Assembly (NCBI RefSeq): GCF_030704535.1
Contig: NC_081813.1
Span: forward strand, 5,727,001-5,791,000
Length of the DNA: 64,000 nt
Origin: Vitis vinifera
Taxonomy: Eukaryota > Streptophyta > Magnoliopsida > Vitales > Vitaceae
Direction of reading: 5' to 3'
The position numbers were made by a program, and so were the translations under genes. The notes beneath the pieces were generated by a model. It did not search any database, was not told the DNA's origin, and saw only the letters and a list, made by a program, of their open reading frames with translations. Below, piece after piece: positions 44,282 through 54,476 of the stretch (position 1 is its first letter; each line of letters opens with the position of its first letter).

Positions 44282-46379
44282 CCCACTTTCCGTGTGACCA
44301 TATCTCATTCAAGCATGCTCACAGTCACCCATACCTAGTGGACTTCACTTCTCTTCACTGCCTTTTTGATTCTCTAAGTCTTATAATCTGGCCATCATCC
44401 CAAGTCTTCAATGGGATATTTCTGATCGCAACTCCCAACAGTCTTGCTAGTAACTCTTCAAATTCATGCATCACCAACCCATTTGAAACGCCAAAACCCA
44501 AACCCTCTTTCTCACTCACAGTCCATGCATAGAACAAGATTCAAAAACGAGAATGTGACCACCATAGTCCCTTCAATCCAACTGATTATCTAGATGCCAT
44601 CGAATGAACCAGAAACTAAAGGGTCTCAACAGCAAAGACACCCTGAGATTGAATGAACTCAGGATGCCTCATAAGGGGCTTGCATATAGCCTCCAGGAAA
44701 AACCACCCTGACTCAAACTTTTCAGGTGGAGATGGGAAAACCGATACAGTCAACAACCAAAGCATCAAGGGCAGAGGGAAACCGCAAACAGAGTACTCAT
44801 AATGGACACTGAATGAACCCCATGAACTTCATTTCACACATCAGTCAATAGGCTCAGATAGAAGAGTGAATTGAAACTGATTTCAAATGATTTTTAAAAA
44901 TGAAAACAAAGGTGGGAATACTGATATCTCATAAGAGACCCCAAAACAGGGGATATAAAACCAGTTAAGAATTAGACAATGAGGCAAAAGCAAGCAAACC
45001 CAAATACAAGAAAAACAAACTGAAAAACCCAACAAACACATTCAAACACCAAACTAGAAACTCATGGATATCCGGAAGCAAGATAAAAATGATAATGAAC
45101 ATAGGCCATACCTGAAAAACCTCCTTACAAACGAGAACTCGCCTGGTTTCAAACTCTGTTTTTCTTTTTATATCACCTCTGGATCCCCTCAATGCTCTCT
45201 GGAATCCTCTCTATCTTGACCTCCAAGCCAAAGGAATGACCTGCAACTTCCAGCTTGCTTCTCCAAGAACCTCCTCTGAAAGCTCCTTCCTCTAAAAAAA
45301 ACTTATACCCAGAAGCTCCCTAAACTCTCTCCTCTGCTTCCTTCAAAAATCTCCTCCGGTAGTCTCTCCTCTAAGCTACAAACTCACCCTCAAACTTTCA
45401 CCCTCTTCTCCTCTGATTTTTCCTTTCGTTTTTCTCTCTAGTGTTTTTTCCCCTCCTCTGTTTTTCTTTTCAGTGTTTTTCTCTTCCTCTGTTTTTCTCA
45501 AAGGTCTCTGCTCTCCAGCTTGCTCCTCAAGAATGGATACCCTCCTTTGCAATGGAAAAACACCCACCAAAACCCCTCAGAAAAATCTCTCACCCCCCTC
45601 TCCTCTGATTTTTCTCCATTTTTCTTAGCTTCCCTCTCTCACCTAACAAAAAATCTCTAACGGCCTGCTCAGAGAGCTCCTCCAGCTGCCAGACGACACC
45701 CTCCTGCATCTCCATGCAGCTGGCAGTCCTCAAAAATATCTCATAACTGCCTGAAGAATCACTTTACAGGTGTCACCACCTGGTTTGCCTCTCAAATCCA
45801 CTACTTAATCCTTCAGCAGCCTGTCAAGAGGCACCACGCGGCCTCCTAAAGCTGCTCCACCTGGCAAAATTTGCTACAACAATTACCTCCCAAAGTGGGG
45901 GTCTACAATGAGTAAAGACTCATAATCTTGTGTTTTTATATTTAAATATTATTTTTTGACATTTTTATTTTATAATTCATATTTAACAACACATATGAAA
46001 TGTGAAGATTGAAATATTGATATGTTATTGAATCATTAATTCACTATTTTTTTTTTAAATTTAATTATAATACCAAAAAAGATAATTTTTCTATCACATA
46101 TCTAATTTTCATCCAATGACAAACTTCTATGTATATAATTGGTATTTTCAACCAATATCAGATTTATTTGTATATAATGGATATTTAAAAAAAAAATTCT
46201 TTGAAGATAATCAATTCAAATATCAAGATTTTTTTACTTATTTAATAACTAAATTTAAAATTTACTAAATTAGAAAATTAGAGCCACAAATTAAGTCATT
46301 TTGACATTTCTATATTAAAACTTTAAAATTTTCAAAATTTATTGAATTATTGAATTATTACTTATGGAATGAGTCAATG

Positions 46380-46740
46380 TTATGACTGTTCGAATGCGTC
46401 ATCGTGGAGATGGTGTTCGATATTACTTCGCAGTCGAGATAGGTTGTCTTCAGGATGGCGCGGTTGTCGAGTCAATAATAACGTTATACTCGAGCTAGAG
46501 AAGAGGGGGTGATAGAAACGCATTTAGCTAGAGGGGGGGCGACAGTGACACAGAGCGCTTCACAACCATGATAGTCGCCGTCAGGATGGCATCGCCATCA
46601 AGATGGGTCGCCGTTAGGATGACATCCCCTTCAGGATGGTGCAGTTGTCAAGCTGATGACAACATTGGACTAGAGTTAGGGGGTAACAACGACACAGAGC
46701 AGAAAGTAAAGGGAATGAATTTGAAGGACAAAACAACGTC
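46380..46740 (+). repeat. GC-rich degenerate repeat patch in the TIR element
   Basis: The word (T/G)CAGGATGG or TTAGGATG recurs about five times, each near GTCGCCGTC, GGTTGTC or GCATCGCCATC. Two longer blocks repeat: GGTTGTCGAG..AATAACGTTATACTCGAGCTAG and AGTTGTCAAG..GACAACATTGGACTAGAGTTAG (about 46460 and 46640). A (GA)n run follows at about 46749-46768. Confidence 0.55.
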
Positions 46741-46944
46741 GTTTTGAAAGAGAGAGAGAGAGAGAGAAACCTTTTGAACAGTTCAGTTCGCCCAAAACCG
46801 GTCAGGTCAGTAGGTTCACTAGTCCGACCGTTGCTTCTAACTCTTTGAGGTAGATTAAAAAATTGTCTAGCTCAAAGGTGCGAATCATACTAGAACGGTG
46901 ACTGACCGATCCGGTTTGGTTTTTAAAATCATGGTCACCGCACT

Positions 46945-47090
46945 TGTCATCATCTTAAGTATAAGAATCTTACTTTGCCTTTTGTTCCTTCTTTCAAACA
47001 TATTGCAGTTGTTTACCAAGTCACACCTACTTCCGTGTTTTTAATTTTTGGTTGGCAGACTCTCAATGTTTCTTACAGTTTATAAGAAGA
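46945..47090 (+). pseudogene. Copia RNase H end after the insertion
   Basis: Broken frames give LFTKSHLL and FLVGRL, matching the ..DCFTKAL....FLVGKL end of copia RNase H, then the 3' LTR begins at 47091. It is the continuation of the frame interrupted at 42167. Confidence 0.6.
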
Positions 47091-47298
47091 TGTTAGAAGT
47101 TATTAATATATTTAGTTACTATATTAGAAGTATTTTCTTTCGTTTTAGAAGTAAGGGTAAATTAGTGTTTATTTCCTTTTATCGGGTCTATTTAAATTCT
47201 AATGATTTTATGCTTATAATTTTCAAAAGAAATCATAATAAGAAATTCTAGATTTTTTTTCTCTCTTTTTCTCTTTGAATCTTTTTTAGATTTCATCA
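47091..47298 (+). repeat. 3' LTR of the copia element
   Basis: Partner of 40491-40743; keeps the canonical TGTTAG start and ends TTTCATCA before the CATAT duplication. About 45 bases shorter than the 5' LTR because of indels in its first third. Confidence 0.8.
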
Positions 47299-47303
47299 CA
47301 TAT

Positions 47304-47820
47304 CATCTTCAAATTCTATCATGTCAAACAAAATAAATAGAGCTAAATATGAAGCAAAAATAAAAAATTGATGCTCTTGGTAATAATTATGTATGATATG
47401 AATCATGCAGATGTTATTTATTTATTTATTTATTTATTTGTAAGATCATAATTTTGTTAATTTTATATCCATTGCAAATTTTATCTTCTCCTATAACATA
47501 TTTATTCTAAGTATAATTGCACCATTTTGTAAAAAAAAAAAAAATATTATCTATACTTAGTTAAATGGCTGCCTAATTGATATTTATAATGAAATATATA
47601 CAACCATCCACTTGGTCAGCTAAGAGAACTTGCTTTAAATCTAATCAAATAATACTTCAGTGGAAAATTCCCAATGGAATGTGACATTAGGTTGACTTCT
47701 AAATCAACCATGCCACCAAAGTCTACCCTCGATTCAAATTGATCTAGTAAATTAGAAGCAATAAGAAGTCAGTGGACATTTTTCTTGAGCAAACATTTAG
47801 TGTATAGGATCAGACTATAC
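47304..47820. other. Intergenic, no gene
   Basis: AT-rich DNA with an ATTT microsatellite (about 47412-47439) and nothing else recognised. Confidence 0.6.
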
Positions 47821-48161
47821 GATTTCTGGGCCCTGGTTTCAAGTTAACTTTGGGCTGGGCCCAATCGTGAATCACAATTGGCCCATCAGTTTGGGTTCAA
47901 CCCGGCCCGGGCCCGTTCTCTTCACTATTGATCCCAACGGCTCCTACGTCGTGCCTACGTGGCTTCTTATGGGACCAATCATATCACTTCCCCGACTTCA
48001 GATCTCTAACATATGCCATTTGCGCACAGCGCAGTGTAGCAGCTCATCCCACGACTAAAAACCTGAGATGTCACCCCAACTCTCCCCCTCCGCGCACGTT
48101 AGACAATACCCCTTCGACCCATTTAACGCGGGAAACACGTAAACCACCTGAAAACCATCAA
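47821..48161 (+). promoter_or_regulatory. UVR3 promoter with site II cluster and ACGT elements
   Basis: TGGGCC at 47827, TGGGCT at 47851, TGGGCC at 47856 and GGCCCA at 47880 form a tight cluster of site-II-type elements. GGCCCGGGCCC follows at about 47904. ACGT cores occur at about 47945 and in CTACGTGG at about 47955. ACGT elements are bound by bZIP factors such as HY5, which is known to support light/UV-B induction of photolyase genes in Arabidopsis. Function here is inference. Confidence 0.5.
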
Positions 48162-51100
48162 ATGCGAGTCTCACTCTGTCTCTCCTCACCCAACCGTTTT
48201 CTCCAATCTTGTCATCGACCCAATTCTCCGAACCCGTCAATGGCATCAGGGTCGAGTTCTCTGATGTGGTTCCGGAAAGGGCTTCGAATCCACGACAACC
48301 CGGCTCTGCAGCACGCAGCTAAGGAGTCGAATTGCGTGTACCCTGTGTTTGTGATAGACCCCTATTTCATGGAGCCTGACCCGAATGCATTCTCTCCGGG
48401 GTCGTCGCGGGCTGGCCTGAACCGAATCCGGTTCTTACTGGAGAGTTTGGTGGATCTTGATTCTAGTCTCCGGCAGCTGGGTTCGCGCTTGTTGGTTCTG
48501 AAGGGAGACCCCGGCGAGGTTATAATTCGGTGTTTGAAGGAGGTAAGCCTTTCTCTCCCCCTCTCTATACATATATAACTGTATAATTGTATTCTCTCAC
48601 AACGTTTAGTTTGATTTTCTTGATATAATGAAAAAAGACTTTGGCTTAATCGCCTCAAGTTACCCAGCTTGATATACAGAAAAGCAAGGGTGGTGGTTTA
48701 CCATGATTGTTCATGAAGTTGTTTGGACCTCTTTCTTTCTTTGTTCCACCACTTGATGAACCCTTGTGCAAGAGGAGGTGATTGGCTAAAGCCCAAATTT
48801 AGTAATGAGATTCCTTAGATTTGATTGATGGGTTTTTTTTTCCACCATGGGGAAATTTGACCAAACTTGGATAAAATTAATCACTAGAATCTTAGAGTTG
48901 GCTTAATTTGTGTTAAAAATAATGTAATAAACGAGACCTATAATATGTATAAATGTTTATTTGGAACAGAGTGGATTCAATTTCAAATTAATATTTCAGC
49001 TTAAACTTGGAATACCTTACACAAAGTCATGGTTAAACTCCAAAATTGTCAATTCAAGCATTTTGAATACTTGTTTATGGTTTTTTTGGTTGTAATGTTG
49101 TTAAGTGAGTGCATTTTAATTGCAATCATCTTATTAGTAAAGCTTATGGATGTTCACCTATATATTTTCATGACTTTTGGCTCTGCAGTGGGAGGTGAAA
49201 AGGCTTTGCTTTGAGTATGACACAGACCCGTACTACCAAGCTTTAGACATTAAAGTTAAGGTAAGAATTTTCTTTAAGAATCAGAAGTAATTGTCTTCCA
49301 ATGGCCAAAAAATGATACGAATTTGTGAATTCGATTGGTTTGTGGTAGTGTCTCAAAAGGTAATTTAGTACTGTACTGATGTGCATCAATTGTAGATATT
49401 AGGTGACAAACTTTTATGCTTGTTTCATCAGAATTATGCTTCTGCTGCTGGAATTGAGGTTTTCTCTCCTGTGAGTCATACTCTCTTCGATTCTGCAGAA
49501 ATCATACAAAAGGTAAGCTTGCACTACAATATTGCTTGGGTTTTTTGGTTAGACCTGCAAAGTTCTTTTAATGATAATTCTTTCAAGTGGAAGGATGTTG
49601 TTTACTTTCTTGTCAAGAAGTAACGATGACTGAAAGCTTGTGTTTGATTTGTTTGGGTTCTCTACTAACGCAAGGTTATTTTCTGTCTGCTATGACTAAT
49701 TTATGAAAAGAATGGGGGAAGGCCACCATTGAGTTATCAATCATTTTTGAAGCTTGCCGGGCAACCCTCATGGGCATCATCCCCACTCTTAACCACACTT
49801 TCCTGGCTTCCACCAGTAGGAGATGTTGGAACTTGTGAAATTTCAAATGTTCCAACTGTTAAAGAACTTGGCTATGAAGAGATTGGACAGGTTTGAAGTT
49901 ACTAATTTTGTTAAGCAAGTGCCATCTCTAAGAAATCTTCATGAGAAGAATTTTTTTTTGCAGGATGAATCGACTCCTTTCAAAGGTGGTGAATCAGAAG
50001 CATTGAAGAGATTGAGAGAGTCAATTCGTGACAAGGTATATTTAATGTATTGTAAAGAATCCCTATTTAACCTTGCACATCTTGCTTAAGAGAAAAGTTA
50101 AAGTGACATACTAGGGGATACTATGGTAGACATAATTAAAATCATTTCAGAAACTAGCTAAATTCTTAAGGGGATTTTTTATTATTTTTTTATTTTTTCT
50201 ATATTTGATGCTTGATCTACATATTGAAGCCTTCTGACATCAAGTCACAGTGTGCTTACATGATTGAAGTAAATTTATTGGAAATTTTTTATTAATTCAA
50301 TATCAACTTTATATTTTTTAACATTAAATTTTACCAATGAATTTTTTTTCAAATTTTCATGTCAAATTTATTGAAGTTGTTTATATCTGGGTATTTGACT
50401 CTGAACGTAATGCAATTTACCAGATTTGATTGAAAAGAATAGGCATCCAAACAATGGTTGTGCGTGTTTCAGTAATAGAAAATATTTTGACATTTGTCAA
50501 TCCTCAGAATGAAGTCTCCACTTATGCATAATTTTCAAAACCCGACATGCTTGGAAACCATTCAGCTCACATTCAATCAACAGTGTTTGGAATATCCTTT
50601 TGTTGCTCATAAATATATAATGGTATGTTGAGTGAAAGTAAAAATGCAAATAATGGGATTACTCACGTTGCACTTTTTGGTAGCTCAACTAATGATTAAT
50701 ATAAGTTGGCTGATAATGTTAACATCACTGTAGACAGTCTTTCTGGCTTTCTGGCCGAAAGAGGAGCAAAGCTAATGGTGTCTCATTACTCCAAGAGCAT
50801 CTACATAATTTCCTGTTACAATTTCAATTACGATGTAAAAGCTTTTTGGAACCTATGAATTTCCCTTGATTTTTCATTGAGTTAACCTTATTTTTGACTA
50901 AATCCATTACTTTTATTATCATAAACATAATGTTCATGTGATGTTTCATATCGGATAGAGGAGAAAGTTTCATGTGCTATATATGTAGAGGTTTTTCTTA
51001 ACCCTGTAGATGCGTTTTAAAGTCGTGAGGGCCCGTTTGGGTCTAGAGCGAACAATATCTACATGGTTGGGTACAGGTCGTTACAAATGGTATCAAAGTT

Positions 51101-54100
51101 AATCCCCGACCCTGGTGTAGGGGTTTGTTTAGCCCCATAGGGGATGTTTGTCTGTTTGGCCCCACAATCCCATAGAACATAACGAGAACGTTGTGTTTGC
51201 ATGGGGTGAGAGTTGTTTATGATGGCTCACATTGGATAGAGGAGAAAGTTCCTGACTCTATATATGTAAAGGTTCCTCTTAACTCTATAGACGCATTTTA
51301 AAGTCATAAGGACCCCTTTGGTTTAGAGCGAACAATATCTACATGGTTTGGTGCGGGTCATTACAGTTCAAGTTTTTGCCTCTCATTTTCTACTAAGAAG
51401 CATGTAGTAGTGACACTGATATGACTTTGTCTCATCTTTCTAATATAGGAATGGGTGGCCAACTTTGAGAAACCAAAGGGCGACCCATCTGCATTTCTGA
51501 AACCGGCTACAACTGTTCTATCACCTTATCTGAAAGTGAGTTATAAATAGAAAGAGCTATCTTGATGATTGTCATTTCTTTTTCTTCTCACTAGGATCAT
51601 AATTTTTAGACCCAAAAGAATTCAAAAGAAACTCATAGTTTCACTTGCATTTCTTTCCTTTTCTCCCACCTTTTTCATCTATTTGGCAGTTTGGTTGTCT
51701 ATCTTCCAGATACTTTTATCAGTGCCTTACAGATGTTTACAAGAATATGAAATGGCACACATCACCACCAGTTTCACTTGTTGGACAGGTAAGTTACCAT
51801 CAATTCAGTATTCCTGGTTTCTGATGCAGCAATCTAAAAGCACCTTCAACCGGTGTAGTTGTTATGGCGAGATTTCTTCTACACCGTGGGTTTTGGTACT
51901 CCTAATTTTGATCGCATGAAGGGCAACAGAATATGCAAGCAGGTAATTACAACACACTTTACACTAAAGTTCCTCTGTGCTAGGTGCTAAATATGCATGG
52001 ATTTTTGTTACTTTTCTCATTGTATCTTAAGTGTGTCCTCAGTTGTAATTATAATTTTCCACTTGGTTATGAGTTATCCTGGGATGTTGCATTAGACTAG
52101 GTAAGGTTCAAAAGAAAAATACCTTCTTGTAATCAAAGCATAGGATGAGTAAGATACTTATAATTGAAACAAAATCTCTCCAAGAAAAAATTCTCCTTAA
52201 TCAGGAGGACAAAGGGTAACTTGAAGCTTGCTAACAGAATTAATTGTAATTGTTTAGTGTGAACAGATTTTGATATCTATCTAGAATCTTCTACAATTCA
52301 GCTCCCTATCTCAATGAGTTTTTCTACAAGAATCATAATCTCTTACCTATTAGCAGGAAAAAAAAATGCTTTCTTTTAAGATTCTTGAACATTATGCATT
52401 TGTGAGATTCCATATTTAGCACAAGTCTTGACAAACAACTATATGGAAATGTAGATACCTTGGAATGATGATGATGAACTGCTGGCAGCATGGAGAGAAG
52501 CCAGGACAGGATATCCTTGGATTGATGCTATCATGGTCCAGGTTAGGTCTGTTGCATCCCTTTGAAATGTAAAGTTAGTAGTTTGAATGATCGTCCATCC
52601 AAGGTATACGCTTCCTTTATATCACAATTGCCATGTTCTGGCATTGTTTGAAGTCAATTGTGTGTTTGCTGTTGCAGCTGAGGAAGTGGGGTTGGATGCA
52701 CCATCTTGCACGGCATTGTGTTGCATGTTTTCTAACTCGTGGGGACCTGGTGAATGACTTTTACTCTCTTGTCGCATCATTTTCATATTCTCCTTCTATT
52801 TCCTGACATGAATTATTTTGTTGTTAGTTCGTTCATTGGGAAAAAGGACGAGATGTTTTTGAGAGGCTCCTGATTGATTCAGATTGGGCGATTAATAATG
52901 GGAACTGGCTATGGCTATCATGCTCCTCATTTTTCTACCAGGTGCCAAACATAATTTATATTACATCATTTACAAGTGCTCATGATAGTGTTTCTCATTA
53001 ATAAGTAGTGACTTGCACCTGAACCTCAGATCCAAAACATGGATTCTTAGCCTTTGTTGTGGGATTCTTGAAGCATATTTAGCGGTGCATGTCAATGCAA
53101 AATGAACCCCTATAAGCATAAATGCTAAAAATGAATGTGATTGGATGACTTTGGATAATCTGATTCAGAAACTTTCTGTGGCAATTTCCAAAACTGAATG
53201 AAATTTCATGGTAAAAACCCTAAATCTTGTTGTTCTTTCTTTTACCTTGAATAATGTTCAAGGCAGAAGTAGTTTATCAAGTTTACAGTCCTTCAGTTGC
53301 GAGCCACATATACAAAAACTCAAGTATCTGGGATCATCTATGTGCTTAAATTCATGATTTTCCCTTATGGATTTTATTGTTTATATTGTGCAATCAAATG
53401 AAGATGTTCTGAAGTTTTTCATATTTCAATGATTTCCTTGTCAACCAGTATAATCGTATCTACTCCCCAATCTCTTTTGGAAAGAAATATGACCCCAATG
53501 GTAATTATATAAGGCATTTTCTCCCCATCCTGAAAGGTACGTTGAAGTTCCTTTTGCTTCCATCACATTCATGTCGCTGTCATCATCTACTGTAAGCAAT
53601 TCATAATTGAAAATCAATATCCAGATATGCCAAAGGAGTATATTTATGAGCCGTGGACAGCTCCACCAAGCATCCAAGCCAAAGCGAAGTGCATAATTGG
53701 AAAAGATTATCCAAAACCAGGTCAGTTATCATGGTGGTCTTTGTTAAATGCTTCCTATACCCTATATTTAGGCTCAACTGCAGTTCATTTCAAAACAAAC
53801 TATACATGGATTATGAATTATGTAACTGTGATATGCTCACTCATAAAGCTAATTTCAAAGGAAATAGTGGTGTCATTCTGCATGTTTTGCAGGGATTTTT
53901 GTAAAAAAAAGGTAAAAGAAATAAAATAAAGTCGTCGTCCCTTACTGTTATCACACCTTTTGGGTCATTCAGGGACATAGATGCAATCCTTATTTGATTT
54001 GAAATTCCAGCAATTCGAATGCCGCTCATGCTAAAGCAAGTCTGTTCTTGAGAATTGGGCATGGAAATCTTCTTGTTTGTTTAAAGCTTGATGCTAGTTG

Positions 54101-54476
54101 TTGTTTTAATGTGATGAATCTCTAAGAGATGCCCACTATATAGTGATATATTTTAGTTATTCATCTAGAACTGTTTAGTGTTTACTAATTCTCTTTATGC
54201 CTTAAAGACTTCTTTTCCCCATTTGATCCTGGTTGGACTCCACATATTCTGTAGATGTGATCTTTATGCTTACCGTCTCTATATTCTGTTTCAGTGGTTT
54301 GCCATGATTCTGCAATCAAAGAGTGCAAGAGAAAGTTGGCAGAAGCCTATGCATTGAACAAAAGGTTAGACGGCTCGGTGACCGAAGAAGATCTGAAAAA
54401 GTTGAGGAGAAAATTGGAGGAAGATGAGAACCCAGAATCCAACACTAGCAGGACAAGACAAAAGTTAATTGGCTGA
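48162..54476 (+). CDS. UVR3: (6-4) DNA photolyase (14 exons)
   Basis: Flavoenzyme that uses light to reverse (6-4) pyrimidine photoproducts. Exons: 48162-48542, 49189-49260, 49432-49512, 49711-49890, 49964-50035, 51449-51535, 51690-51788, 51859-51942, 52455-52541, 52678-52749, 52828-52941, 53449-53536, 53625-53720, 54295-54476; 1695 bases, 564 aa, phases consistent. Seen: antenna domain ([26 protein letters not shown]), then the FAD domain with [36 protein letters not shown] carrying the two His of (6-4) repair, and [18 protein letters not shown]. The C-terminal tail is basic. I chose the first in-frame ATG at 48162, because Arabidopsis UVR3 as I recall it also has a short extension before MA.G; a start at 48240 (MASGSSS) gives 538 aa. 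Intron 5 carries a TRIM. Confidence 0.96.
50937..51365 (+). mobile_element. TRIM retroelement in UVR3 intron 5
   Basis: A 429-bp element. LTR1 50937-51085 and LTR2 51218-51365 share GGATAGAGGAGAAAGTT, TTTTAAAGTC(G/A)T and AGAGCGAACAATATCTACA blocks. LTR1 runs TG..TTACA; LTR2 starts TA. A primer site TGGTATCAAAG follows LTR1 at 51088. The 132-bp interior is non-coding. GTTCA flanks both ends (50932-50936 and 51366-51370), a perfect 5-bp target duplication. The size and structure are those of a terminal-repeat retrotransposon in miniature. Confidence 0.88.

Larger units (their letters stand above)
42507..45907. mobile_element. 3.4-kb element with TGTRGACCCC ends and captured gene fragments
   Basis: It starts TGTGGACCCCGCATTTCGG and ends with the reverse complement of TGTAGACCCCCACTTTGGG, an imperfect terminal inverted repeat. 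It is flanked on both sides by ATGAG (42502-42506, 45908-45912). I find no copy of either end at the other end in direct orientation, so no LTRs. The interior is far more GC-rich than its surroundings. It includes a mitochondrial-carrier fragment and other open stretches on the minus strand, and CT-rich, promoter-like DNA at 45240-45680. No transposase, gag or pol is visible, so it is non-autonomous. Superfamily not determined. Confidence 0.7.
42168..46944. mobile_element. TIR element inserted in copia RNase H
   Basis: The left end reads CAATGTTTTCAAAATCGGATCG. The right end, reverse-complemented, contains CATGATTTTAAAAACC..CCGGATCGG. The flanks TGTTATCAC (42159-42167) and TGTCATCAT (46945-46953) match at 7 of 9 positions and lie at the same RNase H codons, consistent with a worn 9-bp target duplication as in Mutator-like elements. 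Between the terminal zones are AT-rich arms and the inner element 42507-45907. No transposase is seen. The exact ends are uncertain by up to about 10 bases. Confidence 0.55.
40491..47298 (+). mobile_element. Ty1/copia element with TSD, carrying nested insertions
   Basis: The 5' LTR is 40491-40743 and the 3' LTR 47091-47298; both run from T(A/G)TTAGAAGTTATTAATA to TTTCA(G/T)CA. The flanking 5 bases are CATAT on both sides (40486-40490 and 47299-47303), a perfect target duplication. A methionine-tRNA primer site TGGTATTAGAGCA abuts the 5' LTR at 40744. Inside are broken gag and pol fragments. At 42168-46944 the RNase H frame is split by another element. The LTRs differ by several substitutions and one sizeable indel, so the insertion is old. 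Confidence 0.85.

Noticed and set aside
44248..44537. Overlapping plus and minus frames of 94 and 60 aa in the inner element
   Set aside because: No family recognised in either and the plus frame is antisense to the carrier fragment; not enough to call a gene.
47928..48239. Upstream extension of the photolyase reading frame to an ATG at 47928
   Set aside because: It runs through the site II/ACGT promoter-like region, and the protein has no conservation; the ATG at 48162 or 48240 fits the family better.
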